Source of the DNA: Marivita sp.
Lineage (GTDB): Bacteria; Pseudomonadota; Alphaproteobacteria; Rhodobacterales; Rhodobacteraceae
Assembly (NCBI RefSeq): GCF_020055635.1
Contig: NZ_JAIPUT010000029.1
Span: 1-53,038, forward strand
DNA length: 53,038 nt
Reading direction: 5' to 3'
The position numbers and the translations under genes were made by a program. Below, one piece after another: positions 26,175-34,570 of the stretch. The notes under the pieces were generated by a model, which was given only the letters and a program-made list of their open reading frames with translations, was not told where the DNA came from and ran no database searches. Each line of letters opens with the position of its first letter. Positions within the stretch are counted from its first letter, which is position 1.

Positions 26175-26211
26175 CACGTGCATGATGACCTTGCAACCAA
26201 GGAGAACGGGC

Positions 26212-26775
26212 ATGTCCGGACACATCGAAGAACTGACATCACATCCGAACGGACGCGTGCCGAACAGCCGCTTTCCGCTGCTCATCCATCGCGGCGGCGT
26301 GCCGGGCGGCGGCACCGACGCTGTGCGGGACCGCTTTCAGAAGAACGGATGGCTGAACAACTGGCAGTATCCGGGGATTTACCTCTATCACCACTTCCAT
26401 TCGACCAGCCATGAATGCCTGGGCGTCGCAGCGGGCTGGATGGAGCTCGAACTTTTCGGCAAGGGCGTCAAGACAGTCCGGGTCGAGGCCGGCGACGTGG
26501 TGGTGATGCCGGCAGGCGTGTCTCATGCCATGGTCGGCAATTCCGACGACGTGATGGTCGTCGGCGGCTACCCCGAGGGGCGCGACTGGGACAACATCCA
26601 GGAAGCCTTCCTGAGCGCCGAAGACTTCCGGGCCGCGGCCAAGCTGATCATGTCCCTGCCGATCCCGGCGACGGACCCGGTCACCGGCGGACCGCTGACG
26701 CAGTGGCGCGACGCGGCCTCGTCGGTGGATGCCGGATGGAACGATTTCCGCGACGGACTCGACGCGACGTCCTGA
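26212..26775 (+). CDS. Cupin-domain protein (YjlB-like)
   Basis: 187 residues. Seen: YHHFHSTSHECLGVAAGW, the HxH(x)3-4E(x)6G cupin motif 1, and AGDVVVMPAGVSHAMVG, motif 2 with the last His. A metal-binding small-molecule cupin is expected. AAGGAG lies 7 nt before the ATG. It follows the sugar operon and is probably part of the same pathway, for example as an isomerase or sensor. Convergent with the carboxynorspermidine dehydrogenase gene, with a 28-nt gap. Confidence 0.8.
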   Translation: MSGHIEELTSHPNGRVPNSRFPLLIHRGGVPGGGTDAVRDRFQKNGWLNNWQYPGIYLYHHFHSTSHECLGVAAGWMELELFGKGVKTVRVEAGDVVVMPAGVSHAMVGNSDDVMVVGGYPEGRDWDNIQEAFLSAEDFRAAAKLIMSLPIPATDPVTGGPLTQWRDAASSVDAGWNDFRDGLDATS

Positions 26776-26803
26776 CTCAGGTGGTTTTCATCGCTGACGG
26801 CGG

Positions 26804-28060
26804 TCACCCGGATTCGTAATCGCTCCAGGCCATGTCCTCGCCGCCCAGACCTCCCTTGAGCACACGGGTCGGCAGGCCGATGCGGTCCAGCAGGGTGAAG
26901 AATGGCTTTGGATCCAGTTCCTCGACATTCTTCATCGTCTTGGCATCCCATTCCCCGGTGGCCACCAGCATGGCGGCGGCCACGGGCGGCACACCGGCGG
27001 TGTAGGAAATGCCCTGGCTGCCGACCTCTTCATAGGCGTCCTTGTGGTCGGCCACGTTGTAGACAAAGAGCTCGAAGTCTTGGCCGTCCTTGGTGCCTGT
27101 GACCAGATCCCCAATGCAGGTCTTGCCGGTGTAATCGGGTGCAAGGCTGGCCGGGTCGGGCAGGCAGGCCTTGACCACCTTGAGCGGGACCACCTCCTGG
27201 CCCTCGGCGGTGGTGACGGGCTGTTCGGACAGCAGACCGATGTTCTTCAGCACGGTGAAGACGTTGATATAATGATCGCCGAACCCCATCCAGAACCGCA
27301 CATCCGCCTGCGGGTAGTTCACCGCGAGGGAATGCACCTCGTCATGGCCCGACTGGTAGGCCTTGGACGGTCCCACCACGGGCAGATCCCAGGTGCGCCC
27401 GCTCTCGAACATCGACAGCTCTTTCCAGGTCTGGTCTTCCCAGTAATAGACGGTGCCGGTGAATTCGCGGAAATTGATCTCGGGGTCGAAATTCGTCGCG
27501 AAATACTTGCCGTGGCTGCCTGCATTGATGTCGACGATGTCGATGCTTTTGACCTCGTCCATCTGGTCGATGGCAAAGCGCGCATAGGCGTTCACCACGC
27601 CGGGATCGAACCCCGCGCCCAGGATTGCGGTCACGCCTTTTTCGGCGCAGGCATCCCGCCGTTTCCATTCGTAGTTCGCGTACCAGGGCGGGGTTTCGCA
27701 GATCTTGTCGGGCTCTTCGTGGATCGCGGTGTCGATATAGGCGACCCCCGTGGCGATGCAGGCATCCAGCACATGCATGTTCACAAAGGCCGTGCCCACG
27801 TTGATGACGATCTCTGCACCGGTGTCATTGATCAGCGCGGCCACGGCATCGGTATCGGTGGCGTCGACGCCATGGGCGTCAAAACGGCCCTCGACCTTCA
27901 TCGCGCCCTTCTCGTGGACGCTGGCGATGATCTCGTCGCATTTCGATTTCGTCCGGCTGGCGATATGCAGATCGCCCAGCACGTCGTTGTTCTGCGCACA
28001 TTTATGCGCGACAACCTGGGCCACGCCGCCGGCGCCGATGATAAGTATGGTCTTCTTCAA
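26804..28060 (-). CDS. Carboxynorspermidine dehydrogenase (saccharopine dehydrogenase family)
   Basis: 418 residues. Makes carboxy(nor)spermidine from aspartate semialdehyde and a diamine with NADPH, in the alternative spermidine route. Seen: N-terminal Rossmann motif IIGAGGVAQVVAHKCAQ, IASRTKSKCDEI, ILGAGFDPGVVNAYARFA, DINAGSHGKYFATNFDPEIN, all characteristic of the CANSDH branch. The start is TTG at 28060, chosen because AAGGGAG lies 7 nt upstream (28068-28074) and the resulting KKTILIIGAGG N-terminus fits relatives; earlier in-frame codons give an unlikely extension. It is preceded by the decarboxylase gene, with a 48-nt gap. Confidence 0.88.
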   Translation of the reverse strand: MKKTILIIGAGGVAQVVAHKCAQNNDVLGDLHIASRTKSKCDEIIASVHEKGAMKVEGRFDAHGVDATDTDAVAALINDTGAEIVINVGTAFVNMHVLDACIATGVAYIDTAIHEEPDKICETPPWYANYEWKRRDACAEKGVTAILGAGFDPGVVNAYARFAIDQMDEVKSIDIVDINAGSHGKYFATNFDPEINFREFTGTVYYWEDQTWKELSMFESGRTWDLPVVGPSKAYQSGHDEVHSLAVNYPQADVRFWMGFGDHYINVFTVLKNIGLLSEQPVTTAEGQEVVPLKVVKACLPDPASLAPDYTGKTCIGDLVTGTKDGQDFELFVYNVADHKDAYEEVGSQGISYTAGVPPVAAAMLVATGEWDAKTMKNVEELDPKPFFTLLDRIGLPTRVLKGGLGGEDMAWSDYESG

Positions 28061-28108
28061 GACAGAACTCCCTTGAGATGATGAGGCGCCCATCAGGGCG
28101 CGGTCAGA

Positions 28109-29200
28109 TCACGACAGGGCCGCCGCGAAATCGTCATAGGTGAAGCCGCGCACGAGGCGCTCGGTTCCATCGAGCTCGCGCACCGCGATGGCGGGCATCT
28201 GTACGCCATTGAACCAGTTTTTCTTGACCATTGTGTAACCGGCCGCGTCCTGCATGGACAAACGGTCACCGGGTTCGAGGTCTTGCGGAAAGCGGAACTC
28301 GCCGAAGATATCGCCCGCAAGGCAGGACTTGCCGCAGATCATCCAGTCGCGATCGCCGCTCTCATCCATCTTGGCGCTTTCGCGGTAAATCAGCAGATCG
28401 AGCATATGCGCTTCGATCGAACTGTCGACGATAGCAAGGTTCTTGCCGTTGTAGAGCGTGTCGAGCACCGTCACCTCGAGCGTGGTGGAGTTGGTGATCG
28501 CCGCCTCGCCCGGCTCGAGATAGACCTGCACCTCGTTCTCGCCGGCAAAGCGTTTCAACCGCTCCGCCAGACGATCAAGCGGGTAGCCCTCGCCGGTGAA
28601 ATGGATGCCACCGCCAAGCGAAATCCATTTCATCCGGCGGATCAGATGTCCGAAACGCGTCTCGATCTGGCCCAGCATCTCGTCGAACCGCTCAAAGCTG
28701 TCGTTCTCGCAATTGTTGTGGAACATGAATCCGCTGACCAGATCCACCACCGGTTCGATCCCCTCGGCGCTGTGTTCCCCCAGCCGCGAAAAGGGCCGCG
28801 CCGGATCGGCCAGATCAAAGCCCGAGGTCGACACACCCGGATTGACCCGCAACCCGCGCACATGGTCCCGGCTCACCTCTTCAAAGCGCAACAACTGCTG
28901 CGCGGTGTTGAAGATAACCTTGTCGGACCCAGCCAGCACCTCGTCGATCTCATGCGGTGCCCAGGCCACCGAATAGGCATGGGTCTCACCGGGAAATTTC
29001 TCGCGCCCCAGCTTCATCTCGAAAAGCGAGGAGGACGTGGTGCCGTCCATGTACTCGGACATCAAGTCGAAGACCGACCAGGTGGCAAAACACTTGAGCG
29101 CCAGCAAGGACTTCGCGCCGGAGTGCTCGCGCAGCCACGCGATTTTTTCCATGTTCGGAAGAAGACGGGATTTGTCGATCAGGTAATAGGGCGTCTGCAT
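28109..29200 (-). CDS. nspC: Carboxynorspermidine decarboxylase
   Basis: 363 residues. PLP-dependent alanine-racemase-fold decarboxylase that finishes (nor)spermidine synthesis from the carboxy intermediate. Seen: SLLALKCFATWSVF with the PLP Lys, VNPGVSTSGFDLADP, FMFHNNCENDSFERF, GGGIHFTGEGYPLDRL and CGKSCLAGDIFGEFRF. The ATG at 29200 gives the TPYYLIDKSRLLPN N-terminus usual for this enzyme. It is the first gene of a two-gene polyamine unit. Confidence 0.9.
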   Translation of the reverse strand: MQTPYYLIDKSRLLPNMEKIAWLREHSGAKSLLALKCFATWSVFDLMSEYMDGTTSSSLFEMKLGREKFPGETHAYSVAWAPHEIDEVLAGSDKVIFNTAQQLLRFEEVSRDHVRGLRVNPGVSTSGFDLADPARPFSRLGEHSAEGIEPVVDLVSGFMFHNNCENDSFERFDEMLGQIETRFGHLIRRMKWISLGGGIHFTGEGYPLDRLAERLKRFAGENEVQVYLEPGEAAITNSTTLEVTVLDTLYNGKNLAIVDSSIEAHMLDLLIYRESAKMDESGDRDWMICGKSCLAGDIFGEFRFPQDLEPGDRLSMQDAAGYTMVKKNWFNGVQMPAIAVRELDGTERLVRGFTYDDFAAALS

Positions 29201-29252
29201 GCGCGTCGAGCCTTTCACGGGTCGCAACGGGAATGCATCGGACCGGTCGATG

Positions 29253-29281
29253 CCGGGGCCGTTTATTCGGATCGGCCCCGG
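29253..29281. repeat. GC-rich stem-loop in the gap between the TRAP permease and nspC genes
   Basis: CCGGGGCCG (29253-29261) and CGGCCCCGG (29273-29281) form a perfect 9-bp stem around an 11-nt loop. There is no T-run on either side. It lies in a 261-nt stretch (29201-29461) with no recognisable gene; nspC promoter or TRAP 3' end structures are the likely contents. Confidence 0.4.
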
Positions 29282-29461
29282 TGCGCAATGCACCTGTCAG
29301 GAAAATGTCGCCTGCGACGGGCCGCGGGCCCAGGGCCGTTCCCTGTGGGTCACGATCAGATGCGTTCGTCGGGGCGGCTGTTGTGATGGAACAGGCGGGC
29401 CGCCCGGCTGCGCAAACGCGCGTGGCCATTGGCCAGCAAATCGCAGTCGCGCGGCTTGGTC

Positions 29462-31537
29462 CTATGTCGACTCCCGGTACGACACGGACTTGCCGATAAG
29501 GGGCAATTGCCGGATCACAGCGGGCAGGACCAGCAGGATCCCGATCACCGTCGGCCAGACGCTGGGCACGACCAGCAACAGTGCCGAGATCGTCAGCAGA
29601 AGCCGCTCGTACCCGCGCAGCGGTGCAAAAAGCCAGCCGGCAAAGACCGAGGACAGCATCCAGATGCCCGCCATCGCGCCCAGCGTGGAGAGGAAGAATT
29701 CCGACCACGTGAAGCCTTCCGTGACCAGCAGCATCGACGGCGAGAAGACAAAGACGAACGGCACCAGCGCCTTGCCCATGCCCAGCCGGAAGGCCGTGTT
29801 GCCCGCCTTGAAGGCATTGGCGTCGGCGATCCCGGCCGCCGCATAGGCGGCCAGCGCGACAGGCGGCGTGATGTCCGCCAGGACCCCGAAGTAGAAGACG
29901 AAGAAATGCGCCACGATCGGCTCGACCCCGAGCAGCCCGAGGATCGGCGCCGCGACGGCGATCATGATCAGGTAGTTCGCCGTTGTCGGGATGCCGCAGC
30001 CCATCAGGACGCAGACAATCGCCGTCATGATGAGGGTGAACAGCAGCGTCAGCGAGGTCACGGACATGACAGCGAAAGGCAGGAAGGAAAAGCCGGCGGA
30101 AACCGTCTCGGCCCATTGCCCGGCGACAGAGGTGACCATGTAGGCGATCTTGAAGCCGACGCCGGTTAGCGTGACGACCCCGATGACGACACCCACGAGG
30201 GCGGCGGCGGCTGTCACAGAAAGCGAATATTTCGCGCCGAGCACGAAGGCATCCCAGAGCCCGACGACGAACTCGGTGACCGCGCCGCGGATGTCGGTTC
30301 CATGCTTGACCAGCGACTGGATCGCGAGCACGCCGATACAGGCGGTGATCCCCCAGAAGGCGGCAAGATAGGGCGTCTTGCCGGACAGCAGGATCGCCAC
30401 CAGCACGAAAAGCGGCAGGGTGGTCAGCCAGCCGGCCTTGAACACGGTCCAGGCGACCGGCAGTTCGTCCTTGGTCAGACCGCGCAGCCCCCGGCGGCGC
30501 GCCTCGAGGTGGACCTGCACGAGGACACCGAAGAAGTGCATGAAGGCCGGGACCAGCGCGGCCGTCAGGATCGTCGTCAGCGGCACGCCGAGGTACTCGA
30601 TCATCAGGAAGGCGACCGCTCCCATGACCGGTGGCGTGATCTGCCCGCCGGTGGAGCTTGCCGCCTCGACCGCCGCCGCGAAGTGGCGGGGATAGCCGAT
30701 CCGGATCATCGCGGGGATGGTCAGTGACCCGGTGGTCACGGTGTTGGCGATGGACGAGCCCGAGATCGACCCCAGCATCGCCGAGGACAGGACCGAGACC
30801 TTGGCCGGTCCGCCCGCGAACCGTCCCGCGAGCGACGAGGCGAGGTCGATGAAGAGCTGCCCCAGCCCGATCCGTGTGGCCATCACACCGAACAGCACGA
30901 AGTGGAACACATAGGTCGAGATCACGCCGAGCGCGGTGCCGTAGATGCCCTGGCTGGTCAAGTAGAGGTGGTTGACGATCCCGGTCCAGTCGGACCCCGG
31001 ATGGGTCAGCACGCCGGGCATCGACTGCCCGAAATAGGCATAGGCGATAAAGAGGCAGGCAATCACCGGCAGGGGCCAGCCCATGGCGCGCCGGGTCGCC
31101 TCGAGAAGGGTGACGATGAGGATCGTGCCCATGACGACGTCGATGGGAAGCGGGTTGCCCACCCGGAAGGCAAGATCCTCGAAGATCCACGGCACGTAGA
31201 GCGCCGAGACAAGGGCCGCGATGGCAAGGACCCAGTCGATCAGCGGCAGGCCGAACGGGGCAAGGATGCCGGGCTTGACGGCGCGGGGCCGGCCGAAGGC
31301 CATGAATGAGAAATAGACCAGCGCCAGCGTCACGCCCATGTGGACGCCGCGATGCGTGGTCGCGCGTGGAATGCCGTAGCCGGCGGTGTAGTAGTGATAA
31401 CAGGCCAGCGCGAAGAGTGTCCCGGCGACGAGCCATCCGAGGGCCGGCGGGAGTGGCCGGAAGCGGACCTCGGCGTCGAACTCCTCTTCGAGGGCCTTCA
31501 TTTCCTCTTCGGTCAGGCTCTCACTACGGCTGGACAT
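29462..31537 (-). CDS. TRAP transporter fused permease (4TM plus 12TM, TAXI type)
   Basis: 691 residues. The small (DctQ-like) and large (DctM-like) permease domains are fused, which is usual for TAXI TRAP systems. Seen: multiple transmembrane helices throughout, SISGSSIANTVTTGSLTIP and SSTGGQITPPVMGAVAFLM, typical of the DctM domain, later GCGIPTTANYLIM and GVLADITPPVALAAY. It imports an organic acid or amino acid with Na+ or H+ gradients. It is preceded by the TAXI binding protein gene, with a strong hairpin between them. Substrate unknown. Confidence 0.92.
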   Translation of the reverse strand: MSSRSESLTEEEMKALEEEFDAEVRFRPLPPALGWLVAGTLFALACYHYYTAGYGIPRATTHRGVHMGVTLALVYFSFMAFGRPRAVKPGILAPFGLPLIDWVLAIAALVSALYVPWIFEDLAFRVGNPLPIDVVMGTILIVTLLEATRRAMGWPLPVIACLFIAYAYFGQSMPGVLTHPGSDWTGIVNHLYLTSQGIYGTALGVISTYVFHFVLFGVMATRIGLGQLFIDLASSLAGRFAGGPAKVSVLSSAMLGSISGSSIANTVTTGSLTIPAMIRIGYPRHFAAAVEAASSTGGQITPPVMGAVAFLMIEYLGVPLTTILTAALVPAFMHFFGVLVQVHLEARRRGLRGLTKDELPVAWTVFKAGWLTTLPLFVLVAILLSGKTPYLAAFWGITACIGVLAIQSLVKHGTDIRGAVTEFVVGLWDAFVLGAKYSLSVTAAAALVGVVIGVVTLTGVGFKIAYMVTSVAGQWAETVSAGFSFLPFAVMSVTSLTLLFTLIMTAIVCVLMGCGIPTTANYLIMIAVAAPILGLLGVEPIVAHFFVFYFGVLADITPPVALAAYAAAGIADANAFKAGNTAFRLGMGKALVPFVFVFSPSMLLVTEGFTWSEFFLSTLGAMAGIWMLSSVFAGWLFAPLRGYERLLLTISALLLVVPSVWPTVIGILLVLPAVIRQLPLIGKSVSYREST

Positions 31538-31563
31538 GTCTGCTTGCTCCCGGTTCTCATGCG

Positions 31564-31587
31564 CCGCGGCCGGATGACCGGCCGCGG
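31564..31587 (-). promoter_or_regulatory. Intercistronic hairpin between TAXI binding protein and permease genes
   Basis: CCGCGGCCGG (31564-31573), loop ATGA, CCGGCCGCGG (31578-31587): a perfect 10-bp GC stem, no T-run. It probably stabilises the upstream binding-protein mRNA or causes partial termination, so that the binding protein is made in excess over the permease. Confidence 0.6.
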
Positions 31588-31627
31588 CAGTCAGCTGTCG
31601 GGCGGCACGGGGGCCGCAGCCGGAGAT

Positions 31628-32632
31628 TTACTCTTCGAGAAGTCCTGCTTCGCGGTAGAAGCGCTCCGCGCCGGCGTGCAGCGGAATGCCGATCCCGTCG
31701 AGCGCCGTCTCTGCGGTGATCGCCGCGCCCTTCTGGTGTCCGGCGTCAAGCAATGCACGGGTGCTGTCGTTCCAGAGCGCCTTGGTGATCTCGTAGATCA
31801 GATCATCGGGCTGCTCCGCGCTGGTGACCCACTGGGCGCCGACCGAGAGCGTGGTGACATCGTCGCTCACGCCTTCATAGGTGCCGCCGGGGACCGTGTT
31901 CTCTGCGAAGAAGGTGTATTCGTTCAGAATACCCTCGGCCGGGTCACCATTGATCGGCACGATGGTGATGTCGGTCTGGCTGGCCAGTTCGGCAATGGCG
32001 CCGGCGGGGAAGCCGCCCACGAAGAAGAACGCGTCCATGGCACCGTCGCGCATCCGCTCGCCGGCCTGGTCGGGCTTGAGATACTCGGCCTCGATGTCAT
32101 CTTCCGAAAGCCCATAGGCATCGAGGATGATGCGGGCGTCGACCAGGGTACCCGATCCCGGCTCGTCGAGGGACACGGTCTTGCCGGCGAGGTCGGCCGG
32201 ACTGCTGATCCCGGACTCTGCGGACGCCACGAGGTGAATGGTTTCGGGGTAGAGGCTGGCGATGGCGCGCAGTTCCTCGACCGCTTGCCGATCTTCCCAG
32301 ATGCCGGTGCCCGTCTGGGCCCAGGTTGCCACGTCCGACTGGGCAAAGCCCGACTCGAGCGTGCCGCCGGCGATGGCGTTGACATTGGCGACCGATCCGT
32401 TCGCCGACAGCGCGGTGGCGATCAGGCCGGGAACCCCGCAGGAGCCGCCTTCCTCGCAGGGGCGCGAGCCCGGCGGGCTTGAGATCGCGTTCGCGATGAG
32501 ACCGCCAATCGGGTAGTAGGTACCGGCGGTGCCGCCGGTCCCGATCCGGAAGAACTGCGGCTCTTGGGCCGTGGCCACGGTACCCAGTACGGCTGCGGCG
32601 GCAGCGAGCATTGCTGTCTTGAAAGACGACAT
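31628..32632 (-). CDS. TAXI-family TRAP transporter solute-binding protein
   Basis: 334 residues. Signal peptide (MSSFKTAMLAAAAAVLGTVA, cleavage near TAQ/EP). The mature protein begins FFRIGTGGTAGTYYPIGGLIANAIS, the signature of the TAXI family, with GGTLESGFAQSDVATWAQTGTG and VSLDEPGSGTLVDARIIL. It delivers a solute to the fused permease encoded next. Probably the most highly expressed gene of the pair. Confidence 0.92.
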   Translation of the reverse strand: MSSFKTAMLAAAAAVLGTVATAQEPQFFRIGTGGTAGTYYPIGGLIANAISSPPGSRPCEEGGSCGVPGLIATALSANGSVANVNAIAGGTLESGFAQSDVATWAQTGTGIWEDRQAVEELRAIASLYPETIHLVASAESGISSPADLAGKTVSLDEPGSGTLVDARIILDAYGLSEDDIEAEYLKPDQAGERMRDGAMDAFFFVGGFPAGAIAELASQTDITIVPINGDPAEGILNEYTFFAENTVPGGTYEGVSDDVTTLSVGAQWVTSAEQPDDLIYEITKALWNDSTRALLDAGHQKGAAITAETALDGIGIPLHAGAERFYREAGLLEE

Positions 32633-32964
32633 AATAGCCTCCTGAATGATTGGTGTATCGGACAGCTAACCTAGGATAAACCTGAAAGACAACGGCATTT
32701 TTTTGCAAGATCTTGGGAACCGAATCGGGAAACCAAAAGCGTGGGCGACCCGAGTTGGAAAAATTCAAGGACACCAAGGGGGTCTGCAATCCACGCCCTC
32801 GACACTCATGGCCCGGCTGCAAAACCCCGTCATGTTTGAGCGGAAAGCAGCTTAAATGAACGCCCGGAGCGGCACGAAACGTTGACAGGCTCGCCGCAGA
32901 CGAAATCGGTTGGCCGTCAAATTGACGGGTTGCGGACCTTGCCAAAGCCCGCAGCTCGGTCGGC
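32633..32964. other. Intergenic stretch upstream of the TAXI binding-protein gene
   Basis: 332 nt without a gene I can support. It should hold the TAXI operon promoter, and it lies downstream of the minus-strand CDF gene's 3' end. A perfect palindrome CCGTCAAATTGACGG (32914-32928, 7-bp arms around one A) is near the CDF stop codon and could be an operator or an RNA end structure. I see no tRNA or other RNA gene. Confidence 0.5.
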
Positions 32965-33855
32965 TCAGTCGAGCACCACGATACCCGAGTGTTTCCGTTT
33001 GTGCTCGGGCTCGACGTGAATGGTGATCCGGGCACCCTCGACAGCCTCTTTCAGCGCAATTTCCACCCGATCGCAAATTTCATGCGCATCGAATACCGTG
33101 GTGTCCCCGGGCACGACGAGGTGAAAATCGATGAAGGTGGCCTGGCCCGCGTGACGGGTCCGGAGGTCATGTGCCTCGACCGCGCCACCGGCTTCTTTCG
33201 AGATGATGTCGCGCACCAGGCCCAGCGTTTCCTCCGAGACCGCTTCGTCCATCAGCCCGCTCAGGGACTCGCGCACCACCTTGGAGCCCGACCACAGGAT
33301 GTTGACCGCGACCAGCGCCGCCATGAGGGGATCGAGGATCCACCACCCCGTGACAACGGCAAGCAGGACACCGACCGCCACGCCCACGGACGTGACCACG
33401 TCGGTGAAAAGATGCCTGCCATCCGCCACCAGTGCCGGCGATCGCGCGGCGCGGCCCCGGCTTGTCAGCACCCAGGCCCACAAGGCGTTGATCATCGTGG
33501 CCGTCCCGTTGACGAGCAGCCCTTCGATGGGCAGGTCCAAAGCGCGGGGGGACAGGAACCCCAGGTAGGCCTCGCGCAGGATCAGCAGGGCGGCCACGAT
33601 GATCATCACGCCTTCAAGGACCGCGCTGAAGAACTCGGCCTTGTGGTGCCCATAGGGGTGGGACGCATCGGCAGGCCGGGCGGCGATGCGGATGGCGATG
33701 AGCGCGGCGATGGCCGTGGCGACGTTGACCGTGCTTTCGAAGGCGTCCGCCAGAAGAGCCACCGACCCCGTCAGCCACCACGCCAGCGTCTTGATGCCCA
33801 GGACGAGGGCGCCGACGAAGATGCTGGCGATGGCCAGCCGGATGGTATTGGACAT
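32965..33855 (-). CDS. Cation diffusion facilitator (CDF) family efflux protein
   Basis: 296 residues, six transmembrane segments and a C-terminal cytoplasmic domain. Exports divalent metals such as Zn, Fe, Mn or Co in exchange for protons. Seen: LLADAFESTVNVATAIAA, HPYGHHKAEFFSAVLEG, DGRHLFTDVVTSVGVAVG, and a C-terminal LRTRHAGQATFIDFHLVVPGD with ITIHVEPEH. The ATG at 33855 was chosen since it leads directly into the first transmembrane helix. It is downstream of the NQR operon on the same strand, separated by 133 nt from the CBS gene. Confidence 0.9.
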   Translation of the reverse strand: MSNTIRLAIASIFVGALVLGIKTLAWWLTGSVALLADAFESTVNVATAIAALIAIRIAARPADASHPYGHHKAEFFSAVLEGVMIIVAALLILREAYLGFLSPRALDLPIEGLLVNGTATMINALWAWVLTSRGRAARSPALVADGRHLFTDVVTSVGVAVGVLLAVVTGWWILDPLMAALVAVNILWSGSKVVRESLSGLMDEAVSEETLGLVRDIISKEAGGAVEAHDLRTRHAGQATFIDFHLVVPGDTTVFDAHEICDRVEIALKEAVEGARITIHVEPEHKRKHSGIVVLD

Positions 33856-33988
33856 TGTGATGCCCCGCGCATGGTGGGTGGTCCGGTTATCCCCAACCTT
33901 GCGCAAGAGCAAGCCATTCCACGCGCAGCGACCGTTCGGTTCCCGCCTTGCGCTTTGCGGAAGGCCCCTTGGCCCTGACGGATCAATC

Positions 33989-34381
33989 CTATCCCAGGCG
34001 GATCAATTCGGCGAGGATGTCGGAACGATGGACAAGCCCCAGAACCTGTCCCGCATCGCAGACCGGGAAAACCCGGTGGGGATGCGACAGGAACATCCCG
34101 GCGACGTGGATCAGGTCATCCTCGGGCTCCACGCTTATGATCGTGCGGCTCATGTGATCGCTCACGGTGCCCGTCCATTCGCGATAGTAGCTTGCGTGCA
34201 GGGCAGAGCGAAAGCAGTCCTTCTGGGTGAGGAAGCCGGCAAGCCGATCGTCCTGTCCAAGCACGGGGGCCGCCGCCGCGCGCGCCTCGACCAGAAGGGC
34301 GGCGGCGCGGCGGATCGGCGTGTCCGGCGTCAGCACAAGGACATCCTTGCGCATGACCGATGTGACGCGTTTCGTTGTCAT
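33989..34381 (-). CDS. CBS-domain-pair protein at the end of the NQR operon
   Basis: 130 residues consisting of two CBS domains (about 5-60 and 70-127): VTSVMRKDVLVLTPDTPIRRAA, GFLTQKDCF, VSDHMSRTIISVEPEDDLIHVA, GLVHRSDILAEL. CBS pairs bind adenosyl nucleotides such as AMP, ATP or SAM, so an energy-sensing regulatory role is plausible. No other domain is present. Its start overlaps the nqrM-like gene by 4 nt, which places it in the same transcript as the NQR genes. Confidence 0.85.
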   Translation of the reverse strand: MTTKRVTSVMRKDVLVLTPDTPIRRAAALLVEARAAAAPVLGQDDRLAGFLTQKDCFRSALHASYYREWTGTVSDHMSRTIISVEPEDDLIHVAGMFLSHPHRVFPVCDAGQVLGLVHRSDILAELIRLG

Positions 34382-34557
34382 CGCGTATCTTCCCCCCCGA
34401 TGCGCCGGCGCAGGGGGCAGTCTGCGCAGCGTCCCTCGGGGCGGTTGGCGGCGGCGCTGCATGTCGTGAGCACGGGGCCGCGACCGAGAAGCAGGCCCAG
34501 CCCCAGCCCGCCGACGGCCAGCGCAATGATCGCCACGGCAAGGATCACTTCGAGCAT
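34378..34557 (-). CDS. nqrM: NqrM-like Na+-NQR maturation protein
   Basis: 59 residues. One transmembrane helix (VILAVAIIALAVGGLGLGLLLG) followed by a short tail with three cysteines in the pattern Cx9Cx2C (VLTTCSAAANRPEGRCADC) and a basic end. NqrM (DUF539 family) is known to be required to mature NQR, probably by supplying iron to the intramembrane Fe-S site, and its cysteines are important. This one is shorter and has three cysteines rather than the four I remember. Its place after apbE supports the assignment. Confidence 0.65.
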   Translation of the reverse strand: MLEVILAVAIIALAVGGLGLGLLLGRGPVLTTCSAAANRPEGRCADCPLRRRIGGEDTR

Positions 34558-34570
34558 CGGATTGCCTTTC

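Noticed and set aside
29201-29461. Possible small RNA or tRNA in the gap before nspC
   Set aside because: No cloverleaf, no T-loop GTTCGA-type sequence; only GC-rich hairpins.
28986-31436. An 816-codon open frame on the minus strand overlapping the TRAP permease
   Set aside because: It is the alternative frame of the fused permease and of nspC's 5' part, rich in Arg/Gly/His with no domain. The permease frame has clear TRAP motifs and transmembrane helices.
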